Made by a program: the position numbers and the translations under genes. 16,330 nucleotides of DNA from NCBI GenBank assembly GCA_021800645.1, contig JAJYYT010000008.1:1-16330 (forward strand), read 5' to 3'. Below the pieces are notes generated by a model. The model saw only the letters and a program-made list of their open reading frames with translations. It was not told the DNA's origin and made no database searches. The first letter of the stretch is position 1, and every line of letters begins with the position of its first letter. The stretch comes from Actinomycetes bacterium. GTDB lineage: Bacteria > Actinomycetota > Acidimicrobiia > Acidimicrobiales > RAAP-2. Below, piece after piece: positions 1 through 6,719 of the stretch.

Positions 1-573
1 CATGCTGCCCTGATAACCGAGAACGAGCTGGGGCAGCGCGAGGTGTACACGTATGCGCAGCTTCTCCGCACGGTCAGGAGGATCGCCTCGTCGCTCAGGG
101 TGCTCGGTGTTCGCAAGGGAGACCGGGTTGCCGTCTACATGCCAACGATGTACGAGGCAATCGCGACGATGCTCGCGATCACCCGTATCGGGGCTGTCCA
201 CCTCGTCGTGTTCGCGGGTTTCGGGAGCGGCGCCCTGGCCGAGCGGATAAGGCTCGCCGGGGCAAAGCTCCTGCTGACGACCGACGGGACCTGGCGCAAG
301 GGCAAGCTCGTTCCGCTTTCCGGCATAGTCGAGGAAGCTCTGTCGGATCCAGCATCGCCCGTGGAGAAGGTGGTGGTACTCGGACGAGAGGGCGCGCCTG
401 CCAAGCTTGTCGCGGGCAGGGACATCGAGTGGGACGACTTCCTGGCGCTCGCAGGTGGCGAGCCGGACGGTCACGAGGTGCTCGAGTCGAACGAGCCGGC
501 CTACATCCTGGCGACGTCCGGTACCACGGCCAAGCCGAAGCTGGCTGTCCACACCCACGGCCCGTACCAGGTG
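1..573 (+). CDS. AMP-forming acyl/acetyl-CoA synthetase, internal fragment
   Basis: Fragment of an ANL-superfamily AMP-forming ligase, closest in feel to acetyl-CoA synthetase, which would activate a short carboxylic acid with ATP and CoA in the cytosol. The frame is open from base 1, so the N-terminus lies outside the window; the GTG at 43 is internal. Visible landmarks are GDRVAVYMPTM, the helix with ARIGAVH-like sequence (TRIGAVHLVVFAGF) and the P-loop-like A3 motif LATSGTTAKPKLAVH, followed by THG near 553-561. Family members continue THGGYQV and then several hundred more residues. Here conservation stops within 555-573, and the frame only drifts on to a stop at 828 as a shadow of the opposite methyltransferase. 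Adenylation core motifs after A3 and the C-terminal lid are missing, so the product should be inactive. Family assignment is strong, substrate is not. Confidence 0.8.
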
Positions 574-1010
574 GTGAAGGACAGCCAGAGATGCCCGCCC
601 GGCCGCAGCACGCGCGCCATCTCGTCGACCACCGCGAAGGGCTCGGGCACGTGCTCGAGCACGTTGGAGGACACGACGAGGTCGACGGCGCCCGAGGGCA
701 CGGGAAGGGCGCGGGCGTCCGCCACCACCGACGCGGCCGCCGGCGGCCCCCGCCAGGACAGCTCGCCGAGGTCCGCGTCGATCAGCACGCAGCGGGCGCC
801 GGCAGCGCGGAGGGCCCGCGTGAGGTAGCCGGCCCCGCCCCCGACGTCGAGGACGAGCGCGCCCGAGAGACGGACGACGCGGGCCAGCTGCACGACGGCG
901 TCGGCGGACAACAGGTCGTAGAAGGCGTCGGGGTCGCGCTGCTCCAGGCGAAAGCCGCGAAGGAGCCGCAGCGACCGCCTGACGGTGCGCGTCGAGCCGC
1001 CGTCGCTCAT
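501..1010 (-). CDS. Class I SAM methyltransferase, C-terminally truncated
   Basis: A small-molecule type Rossmann-fold methyltransferase (Methyltransf_11 style). Motif I is LDVGGGAGYLTRAL, the acidic motif II residue is in IDADLG, motif post-II is VADARALPVPSGAVDLV, and the SSNVLEHVPEP and VLRPGGHLWLSFTTW motifs follow. Relatives typically continue from SFTTWYGPW into a GGHE-like segment and a further substrate-binding half. Here homology ends at about base 555 and the remaining 18 or so codons to the stop at 501 are antisense to the AMP-ligase fragment. The ATG at 1010 overlaps the stop of the upstream peptidase gene (ATGA), so the two are co-translated. Substrate unknown. The protein keeps the SAM-binding half but has lost the part that usually completes the fold. 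Confidence 0.75.
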   Translation of the reverse strand: MSDGGSTRTVRRSLRLLRGFRLEQRDPDAFYDLLSADAVVQLARVVRLSGALVLDVGGGAGYLTRALRAAGARCVLIDADLGELSWRGPPAAASVVADARALPVPSGAVDLVVSSNVLEHVPEPFAVVDEMARVLRPGGHLWLSFTTWYGPWVWTASFGLAVVPDVARM

Positions 1011-2848
1011 GCGGGGCGCCGACCGAGCACGCTGTCGAGGAACGCCAGCGCCCTCGTGTAGGCGTCGAGCCGGTTGGCAAGCCGGGCGAGGCCGTGGCCC
1101 TCGTCCTCGTACACGGTCAGCTCGCAGCGGACCCCGCGCTCGCTGAGGCGCGCGACGAGCTGCTCGGCTTCGCCCACAGGGACACGCGGATCGTTGCGCC
1201 CATGAACGACGAACAGCGGCGCGCCGATCCGGTCGGCGCTCCGCAGCGGAGACGCTCGCTCGAGGAACGGGCGGTCGACGGTGAGCGAGCCGTACTCGCG
1301 CTCTCGATGCGCCCGCCGGTAGTCAGCGGTGTGCTCGAGGAAGGTGACGAGGTCCGAGATCCCGACGATGTCGACCCCGGCGGCCCACAGCTCCGGTTGG
1401 AAGGCCAGACCGGCCAGCACCATGTAGCCGCCGTAGGACCCGCCCCACAGCGCCGCACGCCGCGGGTCGAACCCCGCCGTCGCCAGCCAGTCGTGGACGG
1501 ATGCGAGGTCGCGGACCGAGTCGAGGCGGCGTGTCCGGTCGTCGAGTGACGCGTAGCGCTTGCCGTAGCCGGTCGATCCCCGCACGTTGGGGATGACCAC
1601 GCCGTAGCCCGACCGGGCGAGCGCCTGGGCCACCGGGTTGAAGATTTGGGTGGCTTGCGCCTCGGGCCCGCCGTGGACGATCACCACCACCGGCAGCGGC
1701 GCCGGCTGCGTGAGCGACGGAGGTCGCAGGACGAAGAGCGGGATTGACTCGCCATCGAAGGCGGCCACCTCGGTCGTCTCGATCGGTGACAGGTCCAAGG
1801 GCGTTACCAAGGCGGGGCTCCGGGTGAGCTGCCGGGGAGCGCCTTCCACCCGGCCCACCCACACGTCGGCGGCACGCCTGGGGGTCGTGAGCGAGTGGAA
1901 CACCCGCGTACCGGCGAGGTCCAGCTTCGGCGGCGCGGCCGCGTAGGGGTCCACCACCCCGGGCTCTGCGAGGGGGACCTCACCGACCTCGCGCAGGCTC
2001 CGTGCGTCGAAGAGGCGCAATGCGCTGGCCCCGTTGCGGTTCTCGACGACGAGCAGGACATCGCCGTCCGTGCTCGTGATCGGCAGAGCGTCCCACTGGC
2101 CGTCGACACCCGGCACCGTGGACGTGTCGCCTGACGCGAGGTCGCAGAGGACCACGGCCGCGCGATCCCGGCCGACGTTGGACGAGACGAAGCAGGTGTC
2201 GGGGCCCGTCCAGGCCGGACAGCGAACCTGGGCGGCCTCGTCGGGGTGGGCCAGGACCACCTGGGACTCCCCGCTCTGGGTGTCGACCAAGAGGAGATCG
2301 GTGTCGAGAGGGCGGTCCCCCGGGCGCTCGACCGCCACGTACCTCCCGTCGGGCGAGAAGCCCGACGATGGCATGCACCAGCCGCCTCCCGTGTAGAGCG
2401 CGCGGTGGGATCTCGACTCGAGGTCGCAGACCCAGACGTCGAAGTCGACCCCGTTGCGGCGGTTCGAGACGTACGCCACGACCGTGCCGGCAGGCGAGAC
2501 CCCAGCGAGGTGGTGGCCGAACTCCGGGGCTGCGGTGAGCGCCTCCATGTCCGAGCGCGTCCGAGCCGGCGCCGGCCGGTCCAGGTCGAGGAGGTACAAC
2601 TGGTGGCGCTCGTCGCCTGTCGCGTCGACCTCCAAGACGGCACGCCGGCTCCCCGGCACGTAGAGCGCGGCTGCGACGGGATCGGGCAACGCGCTCTTCT
2701 CCACGAGCTCTCCCGCGACGAGCTCGTAGAGCTGCATCGTGCCCGTGAGGTCGCTTCGGACGAGGACCCGTTCTCCGGACGCGACGAGCTCCACGTCCGC
2801 GAGGCAGGTGGCACGCGCCTCGAGGAGCGCACGCATGACTGTGGACAT
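1007..2848 (-). CDS. S9-family prolyl oligopeptidase-like serine peptidase
   Basis: Cytosolic S9 peptidase (acylaminoacyl-peptidase/dipeptidyl-peptidase type), about 613 residues with the start chosen here. The N-terminal two thirds is a beta-propeller with WD/PD40-like strands (for example SPDGRYVAVE). The alpha/beta-hydrolase domain follows, with VVIVHGGPEAQ, NVRGSTGYGKRY, the nucleophile elbow GGSYGGYM (Ser at about 471), the acid in VVHGRNDPRVP (Asp at about 553) and the base in YEDEGHGL (His at about 585). All three catalytic residues are present. I chose ATG 2848 because GGGGAG lies 10 bases upstream; the frame is open further 5' to a start at 3022, but that stretch is low-complexity Arg/Pro-rich and overlaps the preceding gene. 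ATG 2857 is an alternative. No signal peptide is visible. It probably degrades short peptides; the natural substrate cannot be read from sequence. Confidence 0.88.
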   Translation of the reverse strand: MSTVMRALLEARATCLADVELVASGERVLVRSDLTGTMQLYELVAGELVEKSALPDPVAAALYVPGSRRAVLEVDATGDERHQLYLLDLDRPAPARTRSDMEALTAAPEFGHHLAGVSPAGTVVAYVSNRRNGVDFDVWVCDLESRSHRALYTGGGWCMPSSGFSPDGRYVAVERPGDRPLDTDLLLVDTQSGESQVVLAHPDEAAQVRCPAWTGPDTCFVSSNVGRDRAAVVLCDLASGDTSTVPGVDGQWDALPITSTDGDVLLVVENRNGASALRLFDARSLREVGEVPLAEPGVVDPYAAAPPKLDLAGTRVFHSLTTPRRAADVWVGRVEGAPRQLTRSPALVTPLDLSPIETTEVAAFDGESIPLFVLRPPSLTQPAPLPVVVIVHGGPEAQATQIFNPVAQALARSGYGVVIPNVRGSTGYGKRYASLDDRTRRLDSVRDLASVHDWLATAGFDPRRAALWGGSYGGYMVLAGLAFQPELWAAGVDIVGISDLVTFLEHTADYRRAHREREYGSLTVDRPFLERASPLRSADRIGAPLFVVHGRNDPRVPVGEAEQLVARLSERGVRCELTVYEDEGHGLARLANRLDAYTRALAFLDSVLGRRPA

Positions 2849-2933
2849 GGCCACCATTCTCCCCGGCACTGGCCCTCCAACAAGCCCTGCAACGAGCCTT
2901 ACAACGAGTGGACGAGGCGGCGCGGTCGCAGGA

Positions 2934-3716
2934 TCACGTCGCGGCTTCCTTCTGCCAGACCGAGACGTGGGAGTCACAGTCGGCGGTGAACGGCGCACGC
3001 GTCCAGTCCGCCCACCGCTCACGCAGCGTCATGCCCGCGATCCGCGCCATGAGGTCGAGCTCAGCCGGCCACGCGTAGCGGAACGGCATCGAGGTCACCT
3101 GCATCCGTCCGTTCGAGATCAGGTAATGGTGCGAGGTGAATTGCTGGGTGGCGACGTCGATCTCGTCGAACCCGAGATGCGCCGGGCTCACGTCGAACGG
3201 CCTTATCACCTCTCCAAGAGGCAGCCGCTGGAGCTGCGGCACCTCGACCTCGACGACGAAGCAGCCCCCCGGCTCGAGGTGCTCGGCGACATTGCAGAAG
3301 CAGGCGACCTGCGCGTCCTGCGTGGCCAGGTTCTCGATCGTGTTGTAGACGAGGTACGCGAGCGAGAACCTCTTCCCCACCTGCGCCGTGGCGAAGTCGC
3401 CGATCGTCACCTCGATCTCCCCTGCCCCGTCCTTCTCAAAAAGGCGGGCCACCATCTGCGGCGAGAGGTCGATCCCGTGCACACGGATCCCTCGCCGGCT
3501 GAGCGGCAAGGCGAGCCGTCCGGTCCCGACGCCGAGCTCCAGGGCATCTCCGCCCCAGGCGAGCCCGGCAAGGAATTGCACCGCGGGATCGACGTGGTCG
3601 GCATCGAACATCTCGGCGGAGGTCTCGTCGTAGCGGGCGGCCACGGGCTCATCGAAGTAGTTGGGCCGCCCGGACGCCTCGTCTCCTCGCGCGGTGCTCG
3701 CGCCGAGAGTGCTCAT
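2934..3716 (-). CDS. Class I SAM-dependent methyltransferase
   Basis: A 260-residue methyltransferase. Motif I is ALELGVGTGRLALPL (residues 58-72), motif II is GIDLSPQM (81-88), and the acidic residue before motif III lies in IGDFAT (106-111). A beta4 segment follows in YLVYNTIENL, then HLEPGGCFVVEV. The C-terminal part (VTSMPFRYAWPAELDLMARIAGMTLRERW in two blocks) resembles the terminal region of ubiquinone/SAM methyltransferases in which the enzyme ends on a W-W-containing beta hairpin. It is complete. Start ATG 3716 has no good Shine-Dalgarno; a CAGTAT hexamer ends about 7 bases upstream, so a leaderless transcript is possible. It lies 85 bases upstream of the S9 peptidase on the same strand, and divergent from the HtrA gene. 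Substrate unknown. Confidence 0.82.
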   Translation of the reverse strand: MSTLGASTARGDEASGRPNYFDEPVAARYDETSAEMFDADHVDPAVQFLAGLAWGGDALELGVGTGRLALPLSRRGIRVHGIDLSPQMVARLFEKDGAGEIEVTIGDFATAQVGKRFSLAYLVYNTIENLATQDAQVACFCNVAEHLEPGGCFVVEVEVPQLQRLPLGEVIRPFDVSPAHLGFDEIDVATQQFTSHHYLISNGRMQVTSMPFRYAWPAELDLMARIAGMTLRERWADWTRAPFTADCDSHVSVWQKEAAT

Positions 3717-3766
3717 AGCGAGATACTGGCACCGTCGCCCGAAGGGGGCCGGGCCGGGCAGCGTCG

Positions 3767-3814
3767 GGCTCGAGGCGTGGCGGCCGAGGGGGTTCGGCTC
3801 GAGGCGTGGCGGCC
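3767..3814. repeat. 19-bp direct repeat between divergent genes
   Basis: Two perfect copies of GGCTCGAGGCGTGGCGGCC lie at 3767-3785 and 3796-3814 (29-base period, just under three helical turns). They sit in the 190-base gap between the divergent methyltransferase (start 3716) and HtrA (start 3907) genes. The placement would suit a regulator site, but a simple local duplication is equally possible. No convincing -35/-10 pair was seen in this gap for HtrA. Confidence 0.6.
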
Positions 3815-3906
3815 CCGGGACGTTCGACCCTTCCGGACAACCCGAGCACGCTCAAGACTCGTCGTGAGCGGCGGCCGGCAGGGCACGCCGCTGCCTCGGA
3901 GCCGAC

Positions 3907-5127
3907 ATGTCCACCCACCCGACCCAAGGGGATTCCATCCCGCCACCAGGGGACGTCAACACGCCATCAGATGCCGTCCCCGCTCACGAGGGGCACACGC
4001 AGCAGCTGGGGCGAGTTCCAAGCGGCACACACCTGCGGACAGGACGGCCGCGCCACCGCCGGCTGTCGGGACCGCTGGCCACGCTCGTCGTCGTGCTGGT
4101 CCTTCTCGCCTGCGGGATCGGTCTCGGCATCGGCTACGCGCTGCACGGCACGGCCAACGGGCCCTCGACGCAGCCGAGGGGCGCGACCTCCCCCCCGGGA
4201 TCCTCTACCGTGTCCGCGATCGCCGCAGCGGTCGCGCCCGAGACCGTCGACATCACGGCGACACTCGGCTACCAGACAATGGCAAGCGCCGGCACGGGCA
4301 TGGTCGTGACTTCCTCGGGGAGGGTCATCACCAACAACCACGTGATCGCAGGCGCCACGGCGATCGAGGCCACCGACCTCGGCAACAACAGGACCTACCG
4401 CGCCGTCGTCGTGGGCTACGACGCCACCCATGACGTGGCCGTCGTGCAGCTCGAGGGAGCATCCACACTGCCGACCGTGAGGTTCACAGGGTCCTCCCCG
4501 CGACTCGGCGACACGGTGGTGGCGATCGGCAACGCCGGGGGAAAGGGAACGCCCACTGCTGCAGCGGGAGTGGTGACCGGGCTCGACCAGACGATCACAG
4601 CGCGATCCGAGCTCTCGGGCACCACCGAGCACCTCACCGGGCTCATCGAGACCAACGCGGCGATCCAGGCCGGCCAATCAGGCGGCCCCCTCGTCAACGC
4701 AAAGGCCCGTGTCGTGGGCATGGTCACGGCCGGCTCGTCGGATTTCACGTTCAGCCAGAACGCCAGCCAGGGCTACGCCGTCCCCGCTCCGACGCTCCGC
4801 TCGATCGCCGGGGACATCGTCAGCGGCAAGGAGTCGGCGACGGTCCACGTCGGTCCCACCGCCTTCCTTGGCGTGATGGTGACGGCCACCCAAGAGCCGG
4901 GCGCGCTCGTGCTGCAGGTTCTCGCGACATCGCCGGCAGCCCGCGCGGGCATCGTCCCCGGCGACCTCATCGTCCGCATGGCGGGAAAGTCGGTCGGATC
5001 CCCCGACACCGTCTCGAGCGTCCTCGCCCGCCTCGACCCCGGCACCGCCCTTCCCGTCGAGGTGTTCGGTGCGAGCGGGCAGACCCGAACGGTCACCGTC
5101 ACCCTGGTGGCTGGACCCCCCGCCTGA
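3907..5127 (+). CDS. Membrane-anchored HtrA/DegP-like serine protease with PDZ domain
   Basis: A 406-residue trypsin-fold protease of the HtrA/DegP/PepD group. Residues 1-53 are a Pro-rich cytoplasmic tail ending in basic RRPRHRR-like sequence. One transmembrane helix spans about 55-78 (ATLVVVLVLLACGIGLGIGYAL), then a Ser/Pro linker and the protease domain at about 100-305. The catalytic triad is intact: His145 in ITNNHVIAG, Asp176 in THDVAVVQL and Ser258 in GQSGGPLVN. A single PDZ domain runs from about 315 to 402 (FLGVMV, GIVPGDLIVRMAGKSV). The protease should face outside the membrane and take part in envelope protein quality control. The start ATG has GGAG five bases upstream. The next gene on the strand is a universal stress protein 331 bases on, so stress response is a reasonable context. 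Confidence 0.92.
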   Translation: MSTHPTQGDSIPPPGDVNTPSDAVPAHEGHTQQLGRVPSGTHLRTGRPRHRRLSGPLATLVVVLVLLACGIGLGIGYALHGTANGPSTQPRGATSPPGSSTVSAIAAAVAPETVDITATLGYQTMASAGTGMVVTSSGRVITNNHVIAGATAIEATDLGNNRTYRAVVVGYDATHDVAVVQLEGASTLPTVRFTGSSPRLGDTVVAIGNAGGKGTPTAAAGVVTGLDQTITARSELSGTTEHLTGLIETNAAIQAGQSGGPLVNAKARVVGMVTAGSSDFTFSQNASQGYAVPAPTLRSIAGDIVSGKESATVHVGPTAFLGVMVTATQEPGALVLQVLATSPAARAGIVPGDLIVRMAGKSVGSPDTVSSVLARLDPGTALPVEVFGASGQTRTVTVTLVAGPPA

Positions 5128-5171
5128 TCGTTGCCGTCAGCCGAAGAGAACCCCCGCAGCGACGAGACTCC

Positions 5172-5196
5172 CCCCACCGGCACGCGACCGGCGGGG
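5172..5196 (+). terminator. Possible terminator of the HtrA gene
   Basis: Hairpin CCCCACCGG / CCGGCGGGG with a 7-base loop and one A-C mismatch, 45 bases after the HtrA stop. It is followed by a pyrimidine-rich run with short T stretches (CCTTTCTCATCTCGTTTC) rather than a true U-tract, which is common in high-GC actinobacteria. Confidence 0.4.
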
Positions 5197-5413
5197 CTCG
5201 CGAGCGCGCTCCTTTCTCATCTCGTTTCATCTCGCCGAATCCGTCCCGGCCGGTCCAATGGGCCGTTGGACCCTGGCCTGCGCCCGCCGAGACGTCAGAC
5301 AGTGGCAAGAGACGCGACGACCTCTGCAGTTCGGGCGAAGGAGCCGAGCGACGCGAGCGACACCTCTGCAGAACGTGCGATGAAGACGCAGCGCGAACAA
5401 GGGACCCGTCGCC

Positions 5414-5441
5414 GGGACCCGGTAGAAGGGACCCCGTAGAA
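5414..5441 (+). repeat. Two tandem 14-bp units upstream of the stress protein
   Basis: GGGACCCGGTAGAA at 5414-5427 is followed directly by GGGACCCCGTAGAA at 5428-5441 (13 of 14 identical), with a degenerate half unit GGGACCCG before them at 5401. The end of the second copy plus GGGAGA supplies the purine-rich ribosome binding region for the start at 5459. Confidence 0.65.
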
Positions 5442-5458
5442 GGGAGACGACGATCTCG

Positions 5459-5965
5459 ATGGAACCCCACGCCGCGCCACCGCCGGTGGTCGTCGGCTTC
5501 GACGGCTCCGAGGGAAGCCGTCGGGCGCTCGAATGGGCAGCCGCGGAGTGCGAGCTCAGACACTGCGCGCTGGTGGTGGTGCACGCCGATCGCTGGGCGC
5601 CCGTGACCCTCGAGCTGCCCGCCTTCCAAGACGAAGAGCGCACCGAGGAGCGGATCCTCGAAGAAGGCATCGAGCTCGCCAAGAACGGACGTCCGGCACT
5701 CGACGTGCGCGGCCTCCGGGCTCCACCTCCTGCGGGCGAGTCGCTGATCGAGGCCGCCCGGGGCGCGTCGCTCCTCGTCGTGGGCTCCAGGGGACTCAGG
5801 CACCTCGAACAGATGGTCATCGGATCGGTCAGCCGCTACTGCGTGGATCACGCGCACTGCCCTGTCGTCGTCGTGCGCCCCCCGGAGGCGCCGGCAGCGC
5901 CGGAGGCTCGGGAGGGGCCGGAGGAGCGCCCGCCGGACCTGCCCGACGTGCAGCGGCATGCCTGA
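5459..5965 (+). CDS. Universal stress protein (UspA family), single domain
   Basis: A 168-residue Usp protein, a nucleotide-binding cytosolic stress protein. The N-terminal strand VVVGFDGSEGSRRALEWA is the usual Usp opening, with the conserved Asp at position 15. The ATP-binding signature G-x2-G-x9-G-S is intact (G109, G112, G122-S123, in VGSRGLRHLEQMVIGSVS), followed by CPVVVVRPP. This pattern predicts the ATP-binding rather than the non-binding subclass. Residues 141-168 form a Pro/Glu-rich tail beyond the normal end of the fold. GGGAGA lies about 11 bases before the ATG. The stop lies 14 bases from the stop of the convergent secreted-protein gene. Confidence 0.9.
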   Translation: MEPHAAPPPVVVGFDGSEGSRRALEWAAAECELRHCALVVVHADRWAPVTLELPAFQDEERTEERILEEGIELAKNGRPALDVRGLRAPPPAGESLIEAARGASLLVVGSRGLRHLEQMVIGSVSRYCVDHAHCPVVVVRPPEAPAAPEAREGPEERPPDLPDVQRHA

Positions 5966-5982
5966 GCGTCCCCCTTCGCTCA
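5963..5982. terminator. Small hairpin spanning both convergent stop codons
   Basis: TGAGCG (5963-5968) pairs perfectly with CGCTCA (5977-5982) around an 8-base pyrimidine loop. The first arm starts with the plus-strand TGA and the second ends with the complement of the minus-strand TGA, so one structure could serve as a compact two-way terminator. The stem is only 6 bp and there is no U-tract. Confidence 0.35.
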
Positions 5983-6477
5983 CCAACCCATCATCGGCCC
6001 GCCGCGGATCCCTGTGGCCTGCCCTCCTGCGGCCTGCCCTCCTGTGGCCTGCCCGCTCCAGCTGGACACGTGCGCCGCCATCCACGAGACCATCGCGCTG
6101 CACCACCCCGTCGCATTTGTAACGCCCGCAGGCGGGCGCTGCGGCGGGCTCGTCGAGAGCCAGCGCTCGCAGCTCGCCTCCAAGCGTGCCGGGCCTCCCC
6201 ACGTCTCTTGCGGGTCGACACCGTGGCGGGCCCCGTACCGGTCCATCCACCGGGCCATGTCGGTGCACCACTGCCCGGTGCCCGTTGCAGTGCGTGCCTG
6301 CCGCAGCCACTGCTGACAGCCTTCTACGACCGTCCCCGTCACGAGTGCGCCGACCGACGCGCTGGCGGTCCTCGCCGGGCCACCTTTCGCGCTCACCCCG
6401 AGCCCGAGCCCGAGCCCGAGCCCGAGGCCGGTCGCGACCACGAGTGCGGCTACCAGGACCACGACGCGGGTGCGCAT
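5980..6477 (-). CDS. Small secreted protein with duplicated Cys/Trp/Met motif, unknown function
   Basis: I do not recognise a family. The 165-residue product has a classical signal peptide: MRTR, a hydrophobic stretch, and an AxA-like VSA site at about 28-30. The end of the hydrophobic core is a (GL)n run from a hexanucleotide repeat. The mature part contains two copies of a pattern C-x2-W-L-(x)n-W-C-x2-M-x2-W-M, at residues 54-78 and 103-133. Each copy has two Cys, two or three Trp and two Met, which would suit disulfides or a metal or haem site. The tail (about 141-157) is three GQATG-like repeats, ending GGPMMGW. The start ATG 6477 is set by an excellent GGAGGAGG site and by the signal peptide; the frame is open further upstream, but that part is basic low-complexity sequence. 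It probably acts outside the membrane. Confidence 0.7.
   Translation of the reverse strand: MRTRVVVLVAALVVATGLGLGLGLGLGVSAKGGPARTASASVGALVTGTVVEGCQQWLRQARTATGTGQWCTDMARWMDRYGARHGVDPQETWGGPARLEASCERWLSTSPPQRPPAGVTNATGWCSAMVSWMAAHVSSWSGQATGGQAAGGQATGIRGGPMMGW
6012..6056. repeat. Three 15-bp tandem units encoding the protein tail
   Basis: Units CTGTGGCCTGCCCTC, CTGCGGCCTGCCCTC and CTGTGGCCTGCCCGC lie end to end at 6012-6026, 6027-6041 and 6042-6056. On the minus strand they encode the Gly-Gln-Ala-rich tail of the secreted protein. A 15-base unit keeps the frame whatever the copy number. Confidence 0.8.
6397..6426. repeat. Hexanucleotide microsatellite (CCCGAG)5 in the signal peptide
   Basis: Five perfect CCCGAG units. 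On the minus strand they read as alternating Leu and Gly codons and form the Gly-Leu repeat at residues 17-26 of the secreted protein. Copy changes would alter signal-peptide core length by two residues at a time without a frameshift. Confidence 0.85.
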
Positions 6478-6485
6478 GAGCGTCC

Positions 6486-6525
6486 TCCTCCATGACACGT
6501 GCTCTTCCTCCATGACACGTGCTCT
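6486..6525. repeat. Perfect 20-bp tandem duplication at the ribosome binding site
   Basis: TCCTCCATGACACGTGCTCT occurs at 6486-6505 and again at 6506-6525 with no mismatch. On the minus strand each copy carries CACGTG, an ATG and GGAGGA. The copy nearer the gene provides the Shine-Dalgarno for ATG 6477. Confidence 0.9.
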
Positions 6526-6645
6526 CCTCAGAGCCTTCCGCGCCGCCCGAGACCTCGCCAGGGCCGAACGTCCCTCACGACCCAGCGCAAGGCGAGCCCT
6601 TCGCCTCGGAGGAGACGCAGGGGCGTTCCCCTCCTCCTCATCCCA

Positions 6646-6674
6646 TCGATGTCGCCGAGAGCGAGCCGTACACT
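6646..6674 (+). promoter_or_regulatory. Possible promoter for dtd
   Basis: A TACACT hexamer at 6669-6674 resembles a -10 box and has TCGATG (6646-6651) 17 bases upstream, a weak -35 at ideal spacing. A start point near 6682 would leave a leader of about 40 bases before GTG 6720. GAGGGG (6700-6705) could be the ribosome site, though 14 bases is a long spacing. Confidence 0.3.
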
Positions 6675-6719
6675 TCGCGGCGATGCGCGTCTGCATCTCG
6701 AGGGGCTGAACGTCGAGCC

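Larger units (their letters stand above)
5128..5458. other. 331-bp non-coding gap between HtrA and universal stress protein
   Basis: No gene is supported here. It contains a GC-rich hairpin at 5172-5196, a repeated CCTCTGCAG at 5321-5329 and 5363-5371 (42 bases apart), and two tandem 14-bp units at 5414-5441 just before the next start. No clear promoter hexamers were found. Open frames on both strands run through it, but they are shadows with no family signal. Confidence 0.6.

Noticed and set aside
2849..3022. Extended N-terminus of the S9 peptidase up to 3022
   Set aside because: The extra 58 residues are low complexity and overlap the end of the methyltransferase gene; ATG 2848 has a good ribosome site.
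2739..4433. A 564-codon open frame on the plus strand across the methyltransferase and HtrA promoter
   Set aside because: It is antisense to or out of frame with strongly conserved genes, has Arg/Pro-rich composition and shows no family motif; long shadow frames are expected at this GC content.
5099..6493. A 464-codon minus-strand frame covering the stress protein and secreted protein
   Set aside because: It is opposite to the clear Usp gene and out of frame with the signal-peptide protein. Composition is Arg/Gly-rich with no recognisable domain.
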